DNA of 64,000 bases from Zoroaster sp. YZ-2022 (Eukaryota; Echinodermata; Asteroidea; Forcipulatida; Zoroasteridae). Where the stretch lies: positions 9,814,402 to 9,878,401 of the forward strand of contig CM055828.1 in the NCBI GenBank assembly GCA_029582265.1, written 5' to 3'. Of the stretch, positions 12,090 through 21,744 are shown piece after piece. A program made the position numbers and the translations under genes. Within the stretch, counting starts at the first letter, position 1. Each line of letters opens with the position of its first letter. The notes beneath the pieces were generated by a model. That model had not been told where the DNA came from and did not search any database. It saw only the letters and a program-made list of their open reading frames with translations.

Positions 12090-13440
12090 AAAACCTCAAA
12101 ATATAGCAAAAAGAATTATAAAATGGCGGAAGGAGGATATTCCCGATGGAAGATGACAAATGTCAATTGATTATGAAGAAGAAAAAGAAATAGAAAGAAA
12201 CTTAGAAGATATCCAACTAAAGAGATGCCAAAGATGATGTTGATGAAATGCCTTTTGATCGACCCAGTCGCAAGCACAGCACAATATTATATAAAATGAA
12301 AAGATGCTGTTGATGCATTTTGCAAACAATGGAAAAAACCAAACGTTGTAAAAAGACTAGTAGATTAAAGAGTGATACTCAGTACTTTGGTTTTGTTAAG
12401 GAAGATGGTGAACAAATGGCTATAAACTAAAAAGGAAGTAGACAATTTTTTTAGCAGAATCACTTTAAAAAACAAGAAGATCTTTTGAACTTATGGTATC
12501 TACCAAAAACCAAATAAACTGCAACAAAAGCACAAGCGATCATTTTGATACGGTGGAAGAAGTTAAGGACAATTGTTAGAACCTACTGATATAACGTGCA
12601 ATTGATTGAAGGAACGGTAGAAGCTAACGAAATACAATAACTAAGTTCTTTCAGAAAACCCCGGATCTGAAACATAGTGATCTAAGTATTCTGCAGAGTG
12701 TTAGTAAAAGCTAGGAAAATAGTACCCCGTTAATAAAATTATTGTTTAAAATATGGATTAAAAACAAGAAATACATCAACAAAAAGGCATCAACGAAAAA
12801 TACGATAGAAGATGAAAATGCGATGGATTCACATGCAAAGAAAGAGCAAAACGAAAAGATGAAATAGCGATGTTGTGAATCTATAGATTTTAAAAAGAAA
12901 TTATCTAACCCTTTTTTAAAGAAAATGAAGAAGGCAATGTAATAAATGGAAGAAAACGCATTAAGTGAAAAAATCAAGGTTTAAATTTAAAAAACGGTAT
13001 AAAGATCGTTACCCATTAACGGCGATTGGCGGGCGGCTATTTATTTTATCGTCGATACAATCGTTAATACCGCGAGTTCAGCTTACCACCACCCACACCA
13101 CCAACACCACTCCACTCACCACACCACCACCACACCACCCACACCACCACCCACACCACCACCAACACCACTCCACACCACCACCAACACTACCTACACC
13201 ACCACCCACCAACACCATCAGATAGTGGTTTAAGTGAGTAATACAAAAATGTTAAAAACTTTGCGAATGTATTAGGCTAAATTGGGAGCGAAAGCTTTGT
13301 TGCTTTACCTGCTGGCTTAATGGATCGATTATGTTGGTTATTTAAACAGCTGAAGCGTAGCGTACGCGGCTCAACATTTATGGTTAACCTCTTAGTGGCG
13401 GTTGATACTTTTAATTTTAACATACATGCGCAAAACTCTA
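12090..13440 (+). pseudogene. Polinton coiled-coil/membrane protein, copy 2, broken
   Basis: This is a paralogous tandem copy of the preceding gene. Shared DNA blocks include the linker start, TCAGATAGT, TGTATTAG followed by CTAAA and GCGAAAGCTTT, GTTGGTTATTTAAACAGCT, and CTTAGTGGCGGTTG, all in the same order. The Pro/Thr linker of copy 1 is replaced by a long CAC/CCA-rich tract at 13080-13215, which reads as Thr/His/Pro in various frames. The C-terminal part 13270-13430 contains DRLCWLFKQLK and a hydrophobic stretch. The upstream charged region is rich in Lys/Glu but contains many stops. Function unknown. Confidence 0.62.
13080..13225 (+). repeat. CAC/CCA-rich tract in gene copy 2
   Basis: About 145 bases made almost entirely of CACCA, CCACAC and ACCACC words. 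The matching linker in copy 1 (about 11838-11884) is only about 47 bases, so the tract has expanded about threefold in this copy. Confidence 0.85.
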
Positions 13441-13479
13441 AAAATAACAATTGTAAAATCATAATACCTAGTCCAGTTA

Positions 13480-13660
13480 AAACAGCAAAAACCGAGTATT
13501 AAAGAATTTTTTCTTCACTATGAGAACCGCCTGACGTAGATTCTAACACATGGTCTTCTTTTATCGTGTCTTCTTTTTATTTCGTAAGCGCTGTCAATGT
13601 TATTAAACGTTCTTTCATGGGGTTTGATCTTTTGTATTTTTCGTTAGAGATGTTGAATGA
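13480..13660 (-). pseudogene. Possible small single-membrane-segment Polinton gene, broken
   Basis: On the minus strand an ATG near 13618 gives MKERLITLTALTK. One stop later come KEDTIKEDHVLESTSGGSHS and then a hydrophobic segment, YSVFAVLTGLGIMIL, at about 13500-13455. The upstream DNA (13594-13655) is an inverted copy of plus-strand 10580-10640, sharing 24 identical bases. The true ancestral frame cannot be settled because the two copies are open in different frames. Low confidence; function unknown. Confidence 0.35.
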
Positions 13661-13759
13661 GTGTAGAAGAACCTTCTTCACGTGTTTTGTGATTATGGTG
13701 GCGAATAATCTAAATAGGGGGAGCAGGAGGGGCGACTGGAATTTAAATTCCAAATTTTA

Positions 13760-15540
13760 AACCTAAGATAAATCACGCGTCGCGATTAATAAATTATTAT
13801 TATCCCGCGTACGTGCCTATTCAAAATTCATATCGCTAGCATCATGCATAAATATTCTCCATAGCAAAATTGAATCGCGAACGAGCGTATTAAAACATCT
13901 TGATAACGTTGAATAGAAGACTGAAATCTAGAATCGATCCGGTATTTACAATATTTAGTAACTACAAAGTGTCTAAACCAGTACCAACGCCAAAAAGAAG
14001 TTTTTGTCGCGGATTGAGCTCCTAAATGGTAAACGTACGTTCTTATTGGAATCGTTATTAATCTGTTCCGTGCCAACACTGTAAAACTCGCGCTAATTTT
14101 AAAGACAAATATAATTTATATTTAAAAGTACGCTATCGGATTGTAAAATGTAACCTACTCTAATCGTATGTTCTTTACGATTATGCGCAATAACTGTCGT
14201 CAAAAGCTATTCTTTTTTTTTCAGCCTGCTTCAAAGTTTGGTTCGAGATTGTTAGAGTGAATGGGGCTAAAGGATTTAAAATAGAATGTCGTAGTTGTGT
14301 CTGTACTGGATCGTATCTTTTACCCAATATTTTCCAAAAATAAGCGGTACCTAATCCATCGCTGTGCATATCGACGCGTTGTTTTCCACCCTAGAGGTTG
14401 ATATATGAAAGCTCACATATCCTGCTACATACGCGCTACTATCTATATTGTTATCGAACAAAGCTAAAATAATTTGAAAGAACGCGGGACAACCTACTCT
14501 TTTGAGTAATCGTCTGATTTGATAACCAGTCTAAAACCACAGAACGTCATCACATTTGAATTGTTTAAATGTTGAGGACCCATGCCAACCCGTTGAAGCG
14601 CAATACGTCGTAAAATTTATTTAATTTTGATAAAAATTTTAATGGTTATGATGCCAATCATCGACTAGCTTTTTGACTAGCCACTTTAGGTAATTTGTAA
14701 TTGTTAAAACATTATCAAATTGTACGTTAAAACTCATTCTGTTTAACGTAAATATTTATACTCGTTAAATCGTTAGCGTTAGTTTTCAGGAACATAAAAA
14801 TTTCCAGATGTTGGTTATCGTTTCATAAATTGCTCTGAATGCCACCGGAAACGTCATTTATTATAACTTTTTATAGTCCTTTAATATTAAATGTTTCATA
14901 CCATGAATTAGAAATTGAAAGAAATGGTGGAGAAAATTCAATTAGGTAACGTTGTCGATAACCAGTGGGTACTCTCACGATATCATTACTTAGCGCAAAC
15001 ATTTGGGTAGGATATTGCCAACGTACGTAAAAGAATGAATAACGATTGCATAGCGAGATTAGAGCATTGTTTAAAAATTTATCGAGCTGGGCTTTATAAC
15101 ATTTGCGAAAATTATAGATATACTTCAAAAACGAGTCTTGATAACGTTTACGATCAATAACCACCAAAGCTTACATGCTAAAGTTACCGATGGCGATAAA
15201 TCAATTAAATTTTCGCTCGATTAGCTAATTACTGGACTACAAATGAATTTTCAACTCATAGAGGAATATAGTAAAAATCGATGTACAACTTTTTAAAAAA
15301 TTTTTAATATTCATTGCGATCAAAATTTCTACGACCGATAATTATTTTCAATGACAGCCTAGCACTGTCTTAAACGTTTTTCCCTTGCAAGGTAAATCGT
15401 TTGGTATAGTATGTTTATGGAATACACAGTCCATTGTTTAACAAATTAAAAATGGTACTTTAACGCGTTGAGTTTTAAAATCAAGAAATTCAAAAGCTAG
15501 ATACATAATCACGGTTTCGCCTTATTTTAAATCTAGAGAT
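13760..15540. other. Decayed Polinton coding block, unassigned
   Basis: Both strands carry longer open pieces than expected for AT-rich spacer: minus 15167-14871 (98 codons), minus 14369-14181, minus 14079-13828, and a nearly open plus frame across 14900-15160. I could not match any of them to a family. By elimination this block is where a penton/minor capsid, packaging ATPase or cysteine protease gene would be expected, but I saw no Walker A or protease motif, so no function is assigned. Confidence 0.45.
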
Positions 15541-15547
15541 CAGCAAC

Positions 15548-16000
15548 ATGGCGAGTATTTACGGACTGGTCGAAACTGGATATGAGCTTTTTTATATGGT
15601 AGTGATGTTTCAATCAGCAAAGCGATGGAAAGTTGTGAAACATCGTCTAGCGAAATTTATCATTATCATGGATATTTAAATAGAGATGAAATTTTAAAAG
15701 AACTATTTTCATCGAAAAAATTCACCGCAGCTCGGATGGCACGCTACGTTTAAAACAACCCTTTTCATGTTTAATTTCGCCTACGTACCGCAGTATTTTT
15801 TGCATGTACCGGTAAAACTATAAGTTTCATACGCACGGTAACGCGTGATTATGCGGCCAACGTTTATCATATATTCCTTCCACGAACGAAATGAAAATTT
15901 ATATTTTGTCGATAATGAACGCAGCATCTCAAGTATGAAATGTGGCTTAAATGCGTGGTGTCTAAAAAAAGTGTTTGTACAAGCAACCTTTTGGGCTCAT
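15548..16000 (+). pseudogene. Polinton gene starting MASIYG, copy 1, broken
   Basis: The start region ATGGCGAGTATTTACGGAC is repeated 520 bp downstream at 16068. After one frame change a fairly open stretch of about 50 codons includes YHYHGYLNRDEILKELF (about 15656-15706). Further frames run to about 15900 with stops. I do not recognise the product. The duplicated start suggests either two paralogous genes or a partial internal duplication. Confidence 0.45.
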
Positions 16001-16067
16001 TAAAATTCAAAATAAATTGTTTTAATATAGAATGAAGTCACTGTTAAATGAAGATTCATAAATAAAT

Positions 16068-16465
16068 ATGGCGAGTATTTACGGACCTGGTCGTGGAAAT
16101 AATGTTGTTAATAACAACGAGACTAAAAATTATGTTAAACTGACACCCGGACCCTAGTGTACCTTTTTAATATACACTTTTAACAATTGATTTAGAAATT
16201 AAACGCTGAATCCACAGTATTTGTTTCATATTACAGGTGAGTTATTTTTTCGTACTGTACTAAAACTACCGTGGCAATAATTCTATTCTTCATATGGAAG
16301 TGGTTTACGTCGTGGTGATAGTACGAAAGGATATGCTAACACCCGTTGGTCTTGATTTTTGTTTACGAGTGAAACACGATATCAGGAATATATGTTTTAC
16401 GTTGCAAATCTTTGATGGTCGTATTATCAACGATATAACCATAAATTTATTCGGCCTTTAATAAG
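16068..16465 (+). pseudogene. Polinton gene starting MASIYGPGRG, copy 2, broken
   Basis: The frame opens MASIYGPGRGNNVVNNNETK and continues YVKLTPGP before breaking. A later open stretch, 16297-16462, reads MEVVYVVVIVRKDMLTPVGL and ends at a stop near 16465. The hydrophilic, Asn-rich N-terminus and the context suggest a Polinton structural or accessory gene. No family could be assigned. Confidence 0.5.
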
Positions 16466-16547
16466 GGAAATCTGTTATGAGCTAACTGTTAGAAATATTA
16501 TGTTAGAATAAAATCTTTGTTCTTATAATAAAACAACAACAACAACA

Positions 16548-17099
16548 ATGAGCGAATCAACAAATGCATTTATCCGAATTTAACTGTTTAATGAATAGGA
16601 CTTGATGCGGAGCGCGCTAAATCATTTGTTTGCAAAATCGACGATATTCAAAAAAGAATTACGAATCGAAATAAACGAGCGCGAAGCCGCTATAAAAAAA
16701 ATAATAAAAATCATCAATCGCTTGTAATGTCATAGAAACAACAGCTGAATTGGGGTGTATGGAGCAGGAGCTATCGGAATAGCTAGTATGCGCCACAGTC
16801 AGCATCGTCACCCGTGGGATACGCTTTTGCTGTCGAAGCTTTGTTGGGGTGGAGGAGCGTTCGCTCAGATATGTAAAAAATAAATTGTATAAAAAGCAAA
16901 AACACGACGAAATATGAATTTTAGCATTGAGTAAACTCAACACGATCGAAAACCGCCAGAAGTCATCAGTTTCAATATCAGTCAAGAAGAATTTGGTGCC
17001 TGTATGCGAAGAGCGAGATGCAAGACATAAAGCGAAAGAAAATCTGTAAACCGCGAACCCAACGACTTTACCATAGAGGTTAAAACTGATGATATGTAA
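16548..17099 (+). pseudogene. Small Polinton gene near the right end, broken, function unknown
   Basis: An ATG at 16548 follows a CAACAACAACAA leader and gives MSESTNAFIR. Next is a charged helical region with FKKELRIEINEREAAIKK (about 16648-16702), then a Gly/Ala-rich stretch (GAGAIGIASM near 16760-16790). In another frame a Lys-rich helical segment (LSKLNTIENRQKSSVSISVK) runs at about 16927-16986. The likely end is EVKTDDM and a stop at 17099. Helix, Gly/Ala-rich segment, helix is a layout I have seen in small Polinton-encoded proteins, but no function is known. At least two frameshifts are present. Confidence 0.5.
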
Positions 17100-17641
17100 A
17101 CGAAAAATTCTATAGAAAAAAGCGGAGTTTAAAGTGAGTGTAAATAAAAATTATTATTAATTGACGTGGAGCGTAATCAAAACGCGCTCGGCGAGTAGCG
17201 GAGACGTTCGATGGACCTCCGCCGTATAATTATGATTGGCAAATTTTTTTCTAACAATTCTTCAATACTAAATTATATTTTCGTATAGCTTTTCCTTCTA
17301 CAACTTTAAAAATGATTATAATGACTTGTTGATAATTTACCTGCAATATCGGGTGCAATAATTTGACAAGTTTTTTGTTCCTTTTCATCCCAAAATAGGG
17401 AAGTGGTACGTTTGCCCCTTCTGAATACGTAATTTTCATGTAATCCGCAATATTTCACACCACGCTAAATATACAACATCGACTGTTTTACCAACTAAAA
17501 AGCTATCTGCAAGGAATGATGAACAGGGAAATAATACATCTTTTGTATGTTGGGTTTAAATAACTGGCCTAGTCAGTTTTCCATATTTTCCACTACCTAC
17601 CCTCAATTTTTAATATTTTCACGACAGGTCTTTAAGCCTGA

Positions 17642-17917
17642 TTTCGATAAATAGTTTCTAAGTTGTCATCTTTATTATTAAAACAAGATAATAATAATTT
17701 TTTGTTTTTCATTTTTCATTCCATTTTTATAGCATTTTTAAACCGCGGTATTTCCGCGTAAAACCGGCGGGCTCAGTAACATCTGCCCATTTTGTGATTA
17801 TCAATACTTTCATGATCACGACCCCCAAAATGATATGCCCCATCTGGGGAATTTCTCAAAATGATTTTGAAATCGTTTTTTGCGTAGCTGCGCCAGGACC
17901 CCCATCTAACATACTAC
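17642..17917 (-). repeat. Polinton right terminal inverted repeat
   Basis: This is the reverse complement of the left repeat, 276 bp against 275 bp. Matching blocks include CCCCATCTAACATACTAC at the outer end, CATCTGGGG, CAATACTTTCAT, CCGCGTAAAACC, and AAACAAGATAATAATAATTT towards the inner end. Confidence 0.93.
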
Positions 17918-17922
17918 TTAGC
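17918..17922 (+). repeat. Right TTAGC flanking repeat, possible target-site duplication
   Basis: TTAGC directly follows the right terminal repeat and matches 1913-1917 directly before the left terminal repeat. Confidence 0.6.
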
Positions 17923-19107
17923 TTCATGCAAAGCTGATGTTTTCATCAGAAAGTTTGGTAGATCGACATACATGCAGTGTCAGCAAATTACAGCACAAAA
18001 TTGTATTTGAAAGCTTTTGGTGTTTGCATATGAAATATTCCGCAAGCTCCATTAAGCTGAAAAGGTGTCTGTAAGTTTGTTTTGCATATCCATGCAGTTG
18101 CAAGATTGCAGGGCAAGCTAAATCTTGTCTGCAGCATAAAATAAAGCAGCTGAAGTATAAAATAAAGCAGCTAGACCAATGCTGGCATGTACTACTTTTA
18201 AATGAATGGACTACACCAAACCATGTGCACCAACTACACCAATATCTGTACATGTACCAAAATACACCACTCGTGCACTGTTGGGACTGTATGTACAATC
18301 AAAACCACACCCGCCAAACCATAGCAACCAATACGATAATTAAATTTTTTTCAGCACTAAACAACCACTGGTGCTCTTAGTACTAATTTGAATACTTTGG
18401 GACTACACCAAATGCTGCACCAACCAGCACTAGGTTGCGTTTCGAGGGTACACCAAAAGTGCACCAATAACACAGCTCTGGTGTAGTTTTGGGTACCCAA
18501 TTAATTTTCAATGCTCATACTAAAACTGCAACTCAACTTGGCACCAAAACGGAAAATTAAAGTTGGCTAAGGTACGTCTGACGTACGGTCAAAGATGACT
18601 TCATGATGTGACAGTGTTGGATGCAATGGTGAACGCGCACTGGTTTTACCTATGTGCATGCCGTAACATGCAACTTTATTTTCAGCAGTCCGTGCGCATT
18701 TTATCTGCAATGCCTAAAATTCTATAAAAGATGCAATATTTTCGGGCGAAATCCCTGAATGGAAAACGCAACAACCGCCCAGTTTTTTAGCTTCACATGT
18801 TTATTTTTCTTCTCCTGATTTAGGGGTTTGGAGTAAGCCACCTTATACAATAATAGTACCATGTTCAGTTCACACTGCGTGTGAAGTTGTTAATGATCTC
18901 AAGCAGCCCTCATTGAAAAGCGAAACCTAGAAACATTACTAGCTTCGTTTTATATAATAAAAGTTTTTTGAACATTTTAACAACATATATCTATGTGCAG
19001 AGGGTTTAGAATCATTTCGCACACACATGATCGCGTTTAAGCTTCAAATCACGGTGAGCTACTATTTTATCAATTCCACAATCAAAATCAAGCCTGATCA
19101 CAACAAC
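17923..19107. other. Non-coding DNA with scattered CACCAA words
   Basis: Between 18180 and 18500 the plus strand repeats short words such as ACTACACCAA and GCACCAA with irregular spacing, which looks like a degenerate simple repeat. The 124-codon minus frame at 17924-18298 is its by-product: Cys/Ser/Trp-rich and without a domain. No gene is recognised. Confidence 0.5.
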
Positions 19108-19167
19108 ACAATAATATTTGACTTATATGGCGCACGTATCCACTAAACTGGTGCTCAAGGAGGCATT
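19108..19167 (-). repeat. 3' end fragment of the (ATT)n-tailed SINE
   Basis: GACTTATATGGCGCACGTAT, then CCACTAAACTGGTGCTCAAGG, matches the 3' part of the SINE family at 28551-28817 in the same (antisense) orientation. The ATT tail is worn down to AATAATATT. Confidence 0.78.
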
Positions 19168-19619
19168 ACAGGGTAAACAAAGCATAGCATCAGTGAAATT
19201 CACTTTGAAAAGCACCCGAACATGTCGCAGCTTGTAATTTATTTTCGTGAAATTGCCTCTGTTTTAGTTGATAACTAATTTTATGGAATTTCGCAATTTT
19301 GCTAAAATAATGAAGAAATTGGCCTTAGAAGAAAGACACACAGTTTTTACCACCCCGGCCCATTTTTCCCGGACACTAATGATTATTATTTTTGTCACAA
19401 TGTGGGTATTTATACATGTTCAGCGAAAGAAAGCCTTGAAAACAAACACTTGTAACGTTAATAAACATTTTAAATTTGATATATTAAAATGTATAGTTTA
19501 TATATAAAAAATGATTTTGCTATGCAAATTTTTGGTATCTCAGTTTTGCTACGCAAAATTTCAAACGAAATCGTTCCGTGTCAAAGTTTGAAATGATATT
19601 GTGGGAGATTTTGAGCAAT

Positions 19620-19629
19620 GAAATAATGG
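19620..19629 (+). repeat. Left 10 bp direct repeat of the foldback element
   Basis: GAAATAATGG occurs here and again at 20862-20871, directly outside the two repeat arms. A 9-11 bp duplication is typical of foldback and Mutator-like elements. Confidence 0.7.
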
Positions 19630-20861
19630 GTTCAAATGGTTCATAAGACAACTCTACCATGTGACACCAATACGGACAACTCGATCTATGAGATTGGTCT
19701 CGATTTCAGATAATTAACCCACGAGACAATCTCGACCCTTGTGACACTGACCACAGAGACACTTCTCATTCCTTGTGCTAACTCGACCCACCAGACAACT
19801 CTATCCACCAGACAACTCCTGACCTATGACAACTCTCTACTCAATTAGACAACTCGACCTTGTGACAACTCGCTGACCCTTTATGCATAACTCGACGACT
19901 TTTTTCGCAGGAAGGATTGAGCAAAATTGAATTGACAACGCATTTTTTTCATCGGATCATCAAAAATAAGAAGCAGGTTTTACCGTTAATGTTAAACCAA
20001 GTTTATGACACAATTATATTTCACTCTTCAAAGAATTTGTTTTCCCTTTCTATAATGAAATCAGGATGTTATCGGTAAAATACGTTTTGTAATAATTTTC
20101 AAAATGATTTTAAATCTAAAATTTTATATCTCGCATTCATCCACAAGGGAGAAAGGGAGAAAAAACCAGCACTGGCATTTGGGCATGAACACGGTTAAAA
20201 TGTGTAGGGCCAATTATATGCCATGTCGTTGATTTTGTGCCCTTTATGGTTTATTATTTGAATGGCATTCAATAAAATATATTATCAGTTTTTATACATA
20301 TTTAGACTCTCTTTTATTTAAATTATATTTCCACAGGGATTAGTAGGGCCTATATTTACTTTAACAATGGGTCCGTAGCCAACACACTGTCGCATGAATT
20401 ACTGTTAAATTTCAAGTCCTAAAAACTACGGGGAAAACATTGAATTTAAAGTGAACTTTACTAATCTGGTCTCTTGGTGCTAGAAATAGAATACATAGTT
20501 AGTGATCAATCTTTTCGAGGGAAAACGATGATCCCACTTTTAAGCAACGATAAATTTTGGGACTTGTCGAGTTGTCCGTGCCAACTTGTCACGTAGGTAG
20601 AGCGCACAAGGGTCGAGTTGTCATAAGGTCGAGTTGTCTCGTGGGTCGAGCTGTCAAGGGTCGAGTTGTCTTGTGGGGTGGAGTTGTCTCTGTGGTGGAG
20701 TTGTCTCGTGGCGGAGCGTCTTTCGCGTGGAGCTAACTGCGGTGAGTCTGTGGTGGAGTTACATATTGTTGAAATTGTTCCATTGGTCGCGTTGGTCGAG
20801 TTGTCTCATTGGTCGAGTTGTCTCGGTTGAGCTGTCACATGGGTCAGGAGTTGTTCAACTC
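19630..20861. mobile_element. Foldback-type transposon with tandem-repeat arms
   Basis: Two arms of degenerate tandem repeats lie in inverted orientation. The left arm (about 19646-19900) is built of GACAACTCGACCCAC-like units. The right arm (about 20561-20861) is built of GTGGGTCGAGTTGTC-like units with a period of about 15-17 bases. A unique centre of about 660 bp without a recognisable gene lies between them. The outermost arm sequences also match as inverted repeats (ACAACTC, ACC, ATGTGACA). The whole is flanked by the direct repeat GAAATAATGG. Long inverted repeats made of short tandem units define foldback elements, as in Drosophila FB and the sea-urchin TU elements. It appears non-autonomous. 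Confidence 0.8.
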
Positions 20862-20871
20862 GAAATAATGG
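20862..20871 (+). repeat. Right 10 bp direct repeat of the foldback element
   Basis: GAAATAATGG, identical to 19620-19629, immediately follows the right arm. Confidence 0.7.
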
Positions 20872-20942
20872 TGCACAACAGCATGACTGCGTAAGGTGTC
20901 AAGATATTGCATTATTGCCCCATCTGGCCATTTCATCTAGCC

Positions 20943-21744
20943 AGGATGATCCCATCCCTATGTTTCCACATATGGGTTAGACAGAATGGTTAAAAATGTA
21001 GATGATAAGCAGAGCAGCGATGAAGAATAAAAACCGTACGTACCCACCCGGCGACCCAAAGTCGCATTAGCAGCTACAACACCATCAGGCGGATCACCTG
21101 CCCAGCCTGAGCCCTGTGAGCCACCTGTCTGGCACGAGCGATATCGGCAAACACCCAGTTCCACTAAAGCCGTCACAGCAACACGGCGCCGGAGCAGAGG
21201 TTATACCGGGCTGGCTCTGATCCAGAGCCAGCCTGTCGAGTTACGGTTTCTCTGAGGAATACGCGTTTTCGACGAAATTTTTCACACGCATTGGCACCAG
21301 CAACACAAACCCACGGCTGTTTCAGTTTTATTCAAATTGTTCAATTGAAGAAATGCGCTGTTGCATTTATCCCAGCCTTTTCAATGAAATTGCATGAAAA
21401 ACTGACAATTGCACATGACAACCCAGTGGAAACCATATGTGGAAAAATTAAAATTATCAAATGATAATGGTTCCAATGGAAAAAAATCTTAAAACGAAAC
21501 CCATGAATTTTTAAACTAACGATTAGCGAGAGCCGGGGTCGCGTTGGCCCTGGGCCTGCCCAGCATGAAATTGAATGGAAATATATATAACAATATAGGA
21601 TTCAGTAGATTCATAGACGGCGTATTTACAGTGCAATGTGTTTATTCTTCGTAAACATGCACAAACATGCATCTACGTTTTTGTACATTCTTTATCCTAG
21701 GCGCCAGCCCTTATGTGGAAACATATGGGCTGGCTGATCATCCT
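20943..21744. mobile_element. ~800 bp inverted-repeat element, non-autonomous
   Basis: The ends match as inverted repeats of about 40 bp. AGGATGATC at 20943 pairs with GATCATCCT at 21736-21744, and a common TATGTTTCCACATA core lies about 13-17 bases inside each end. The interior has no coding capacity that I recognise. It contains a near-perfect hairpin at 21209-21233 (GGCTGGCTCTG, loop ATC, complement). No clear target duplication was found, so the superfamily is open. Confidence 0.6.
21209..21233. repeat. 11 bp stem hairpin
   Basis: GGCTGGCTCTG is followed by a 3-base loop and its exact reverse complement. It sits inside the 20943-21744 element. Confidence 0.8.

Larger units (their letters stand above)
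1918..17917. mobile_element. Maverick/Polinton DNA transposon, complete, decayed
   Basis: The element is about 16.0 kb, within the usual Polinton range of 15-20 kb. It is bounded by inverted repeats of about 275 bp and by a TTAGC direct repeat. Inside are relics of the diagnostic Polinton set: protein-primed DNA polymerase B, a retroviral-type integrase and a major capsid protein. There are also Polinton-style small and membrane protein genes. Gene order left to right is polB (+), integrase (-), membrane protein (-), capsid (-), duplicated membrane protein (+), unassigned block, small genes (+). Every gene carries frameshifts and stops, so the copy is inactive as read. I found no convincing packaging ATPase or cysteine protease; both may be hidden in the decayed block at 13760-15540. 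Because capsid genes are present, Polintons are also regarded as relatives of viruses; this is an old integrated copy. Confidence 0.94.

Noticed and set aside
15802..15819. Possible Walker A (ACTGKT) for a Polinton packaging ATPase
   Set aside because: The motif lacks the usual glycine pattern (GxxxxGKT), stops lie close on both sides and no Walker B follows. Probably chance.
17924..18298. 124-codon minus ORF starting just outside the Polinton
   Set aside because: The composition is dominated by Cys, Ser and Trp from a CACCAA-rich repeat on the other strand, with no domain or conserved motif.
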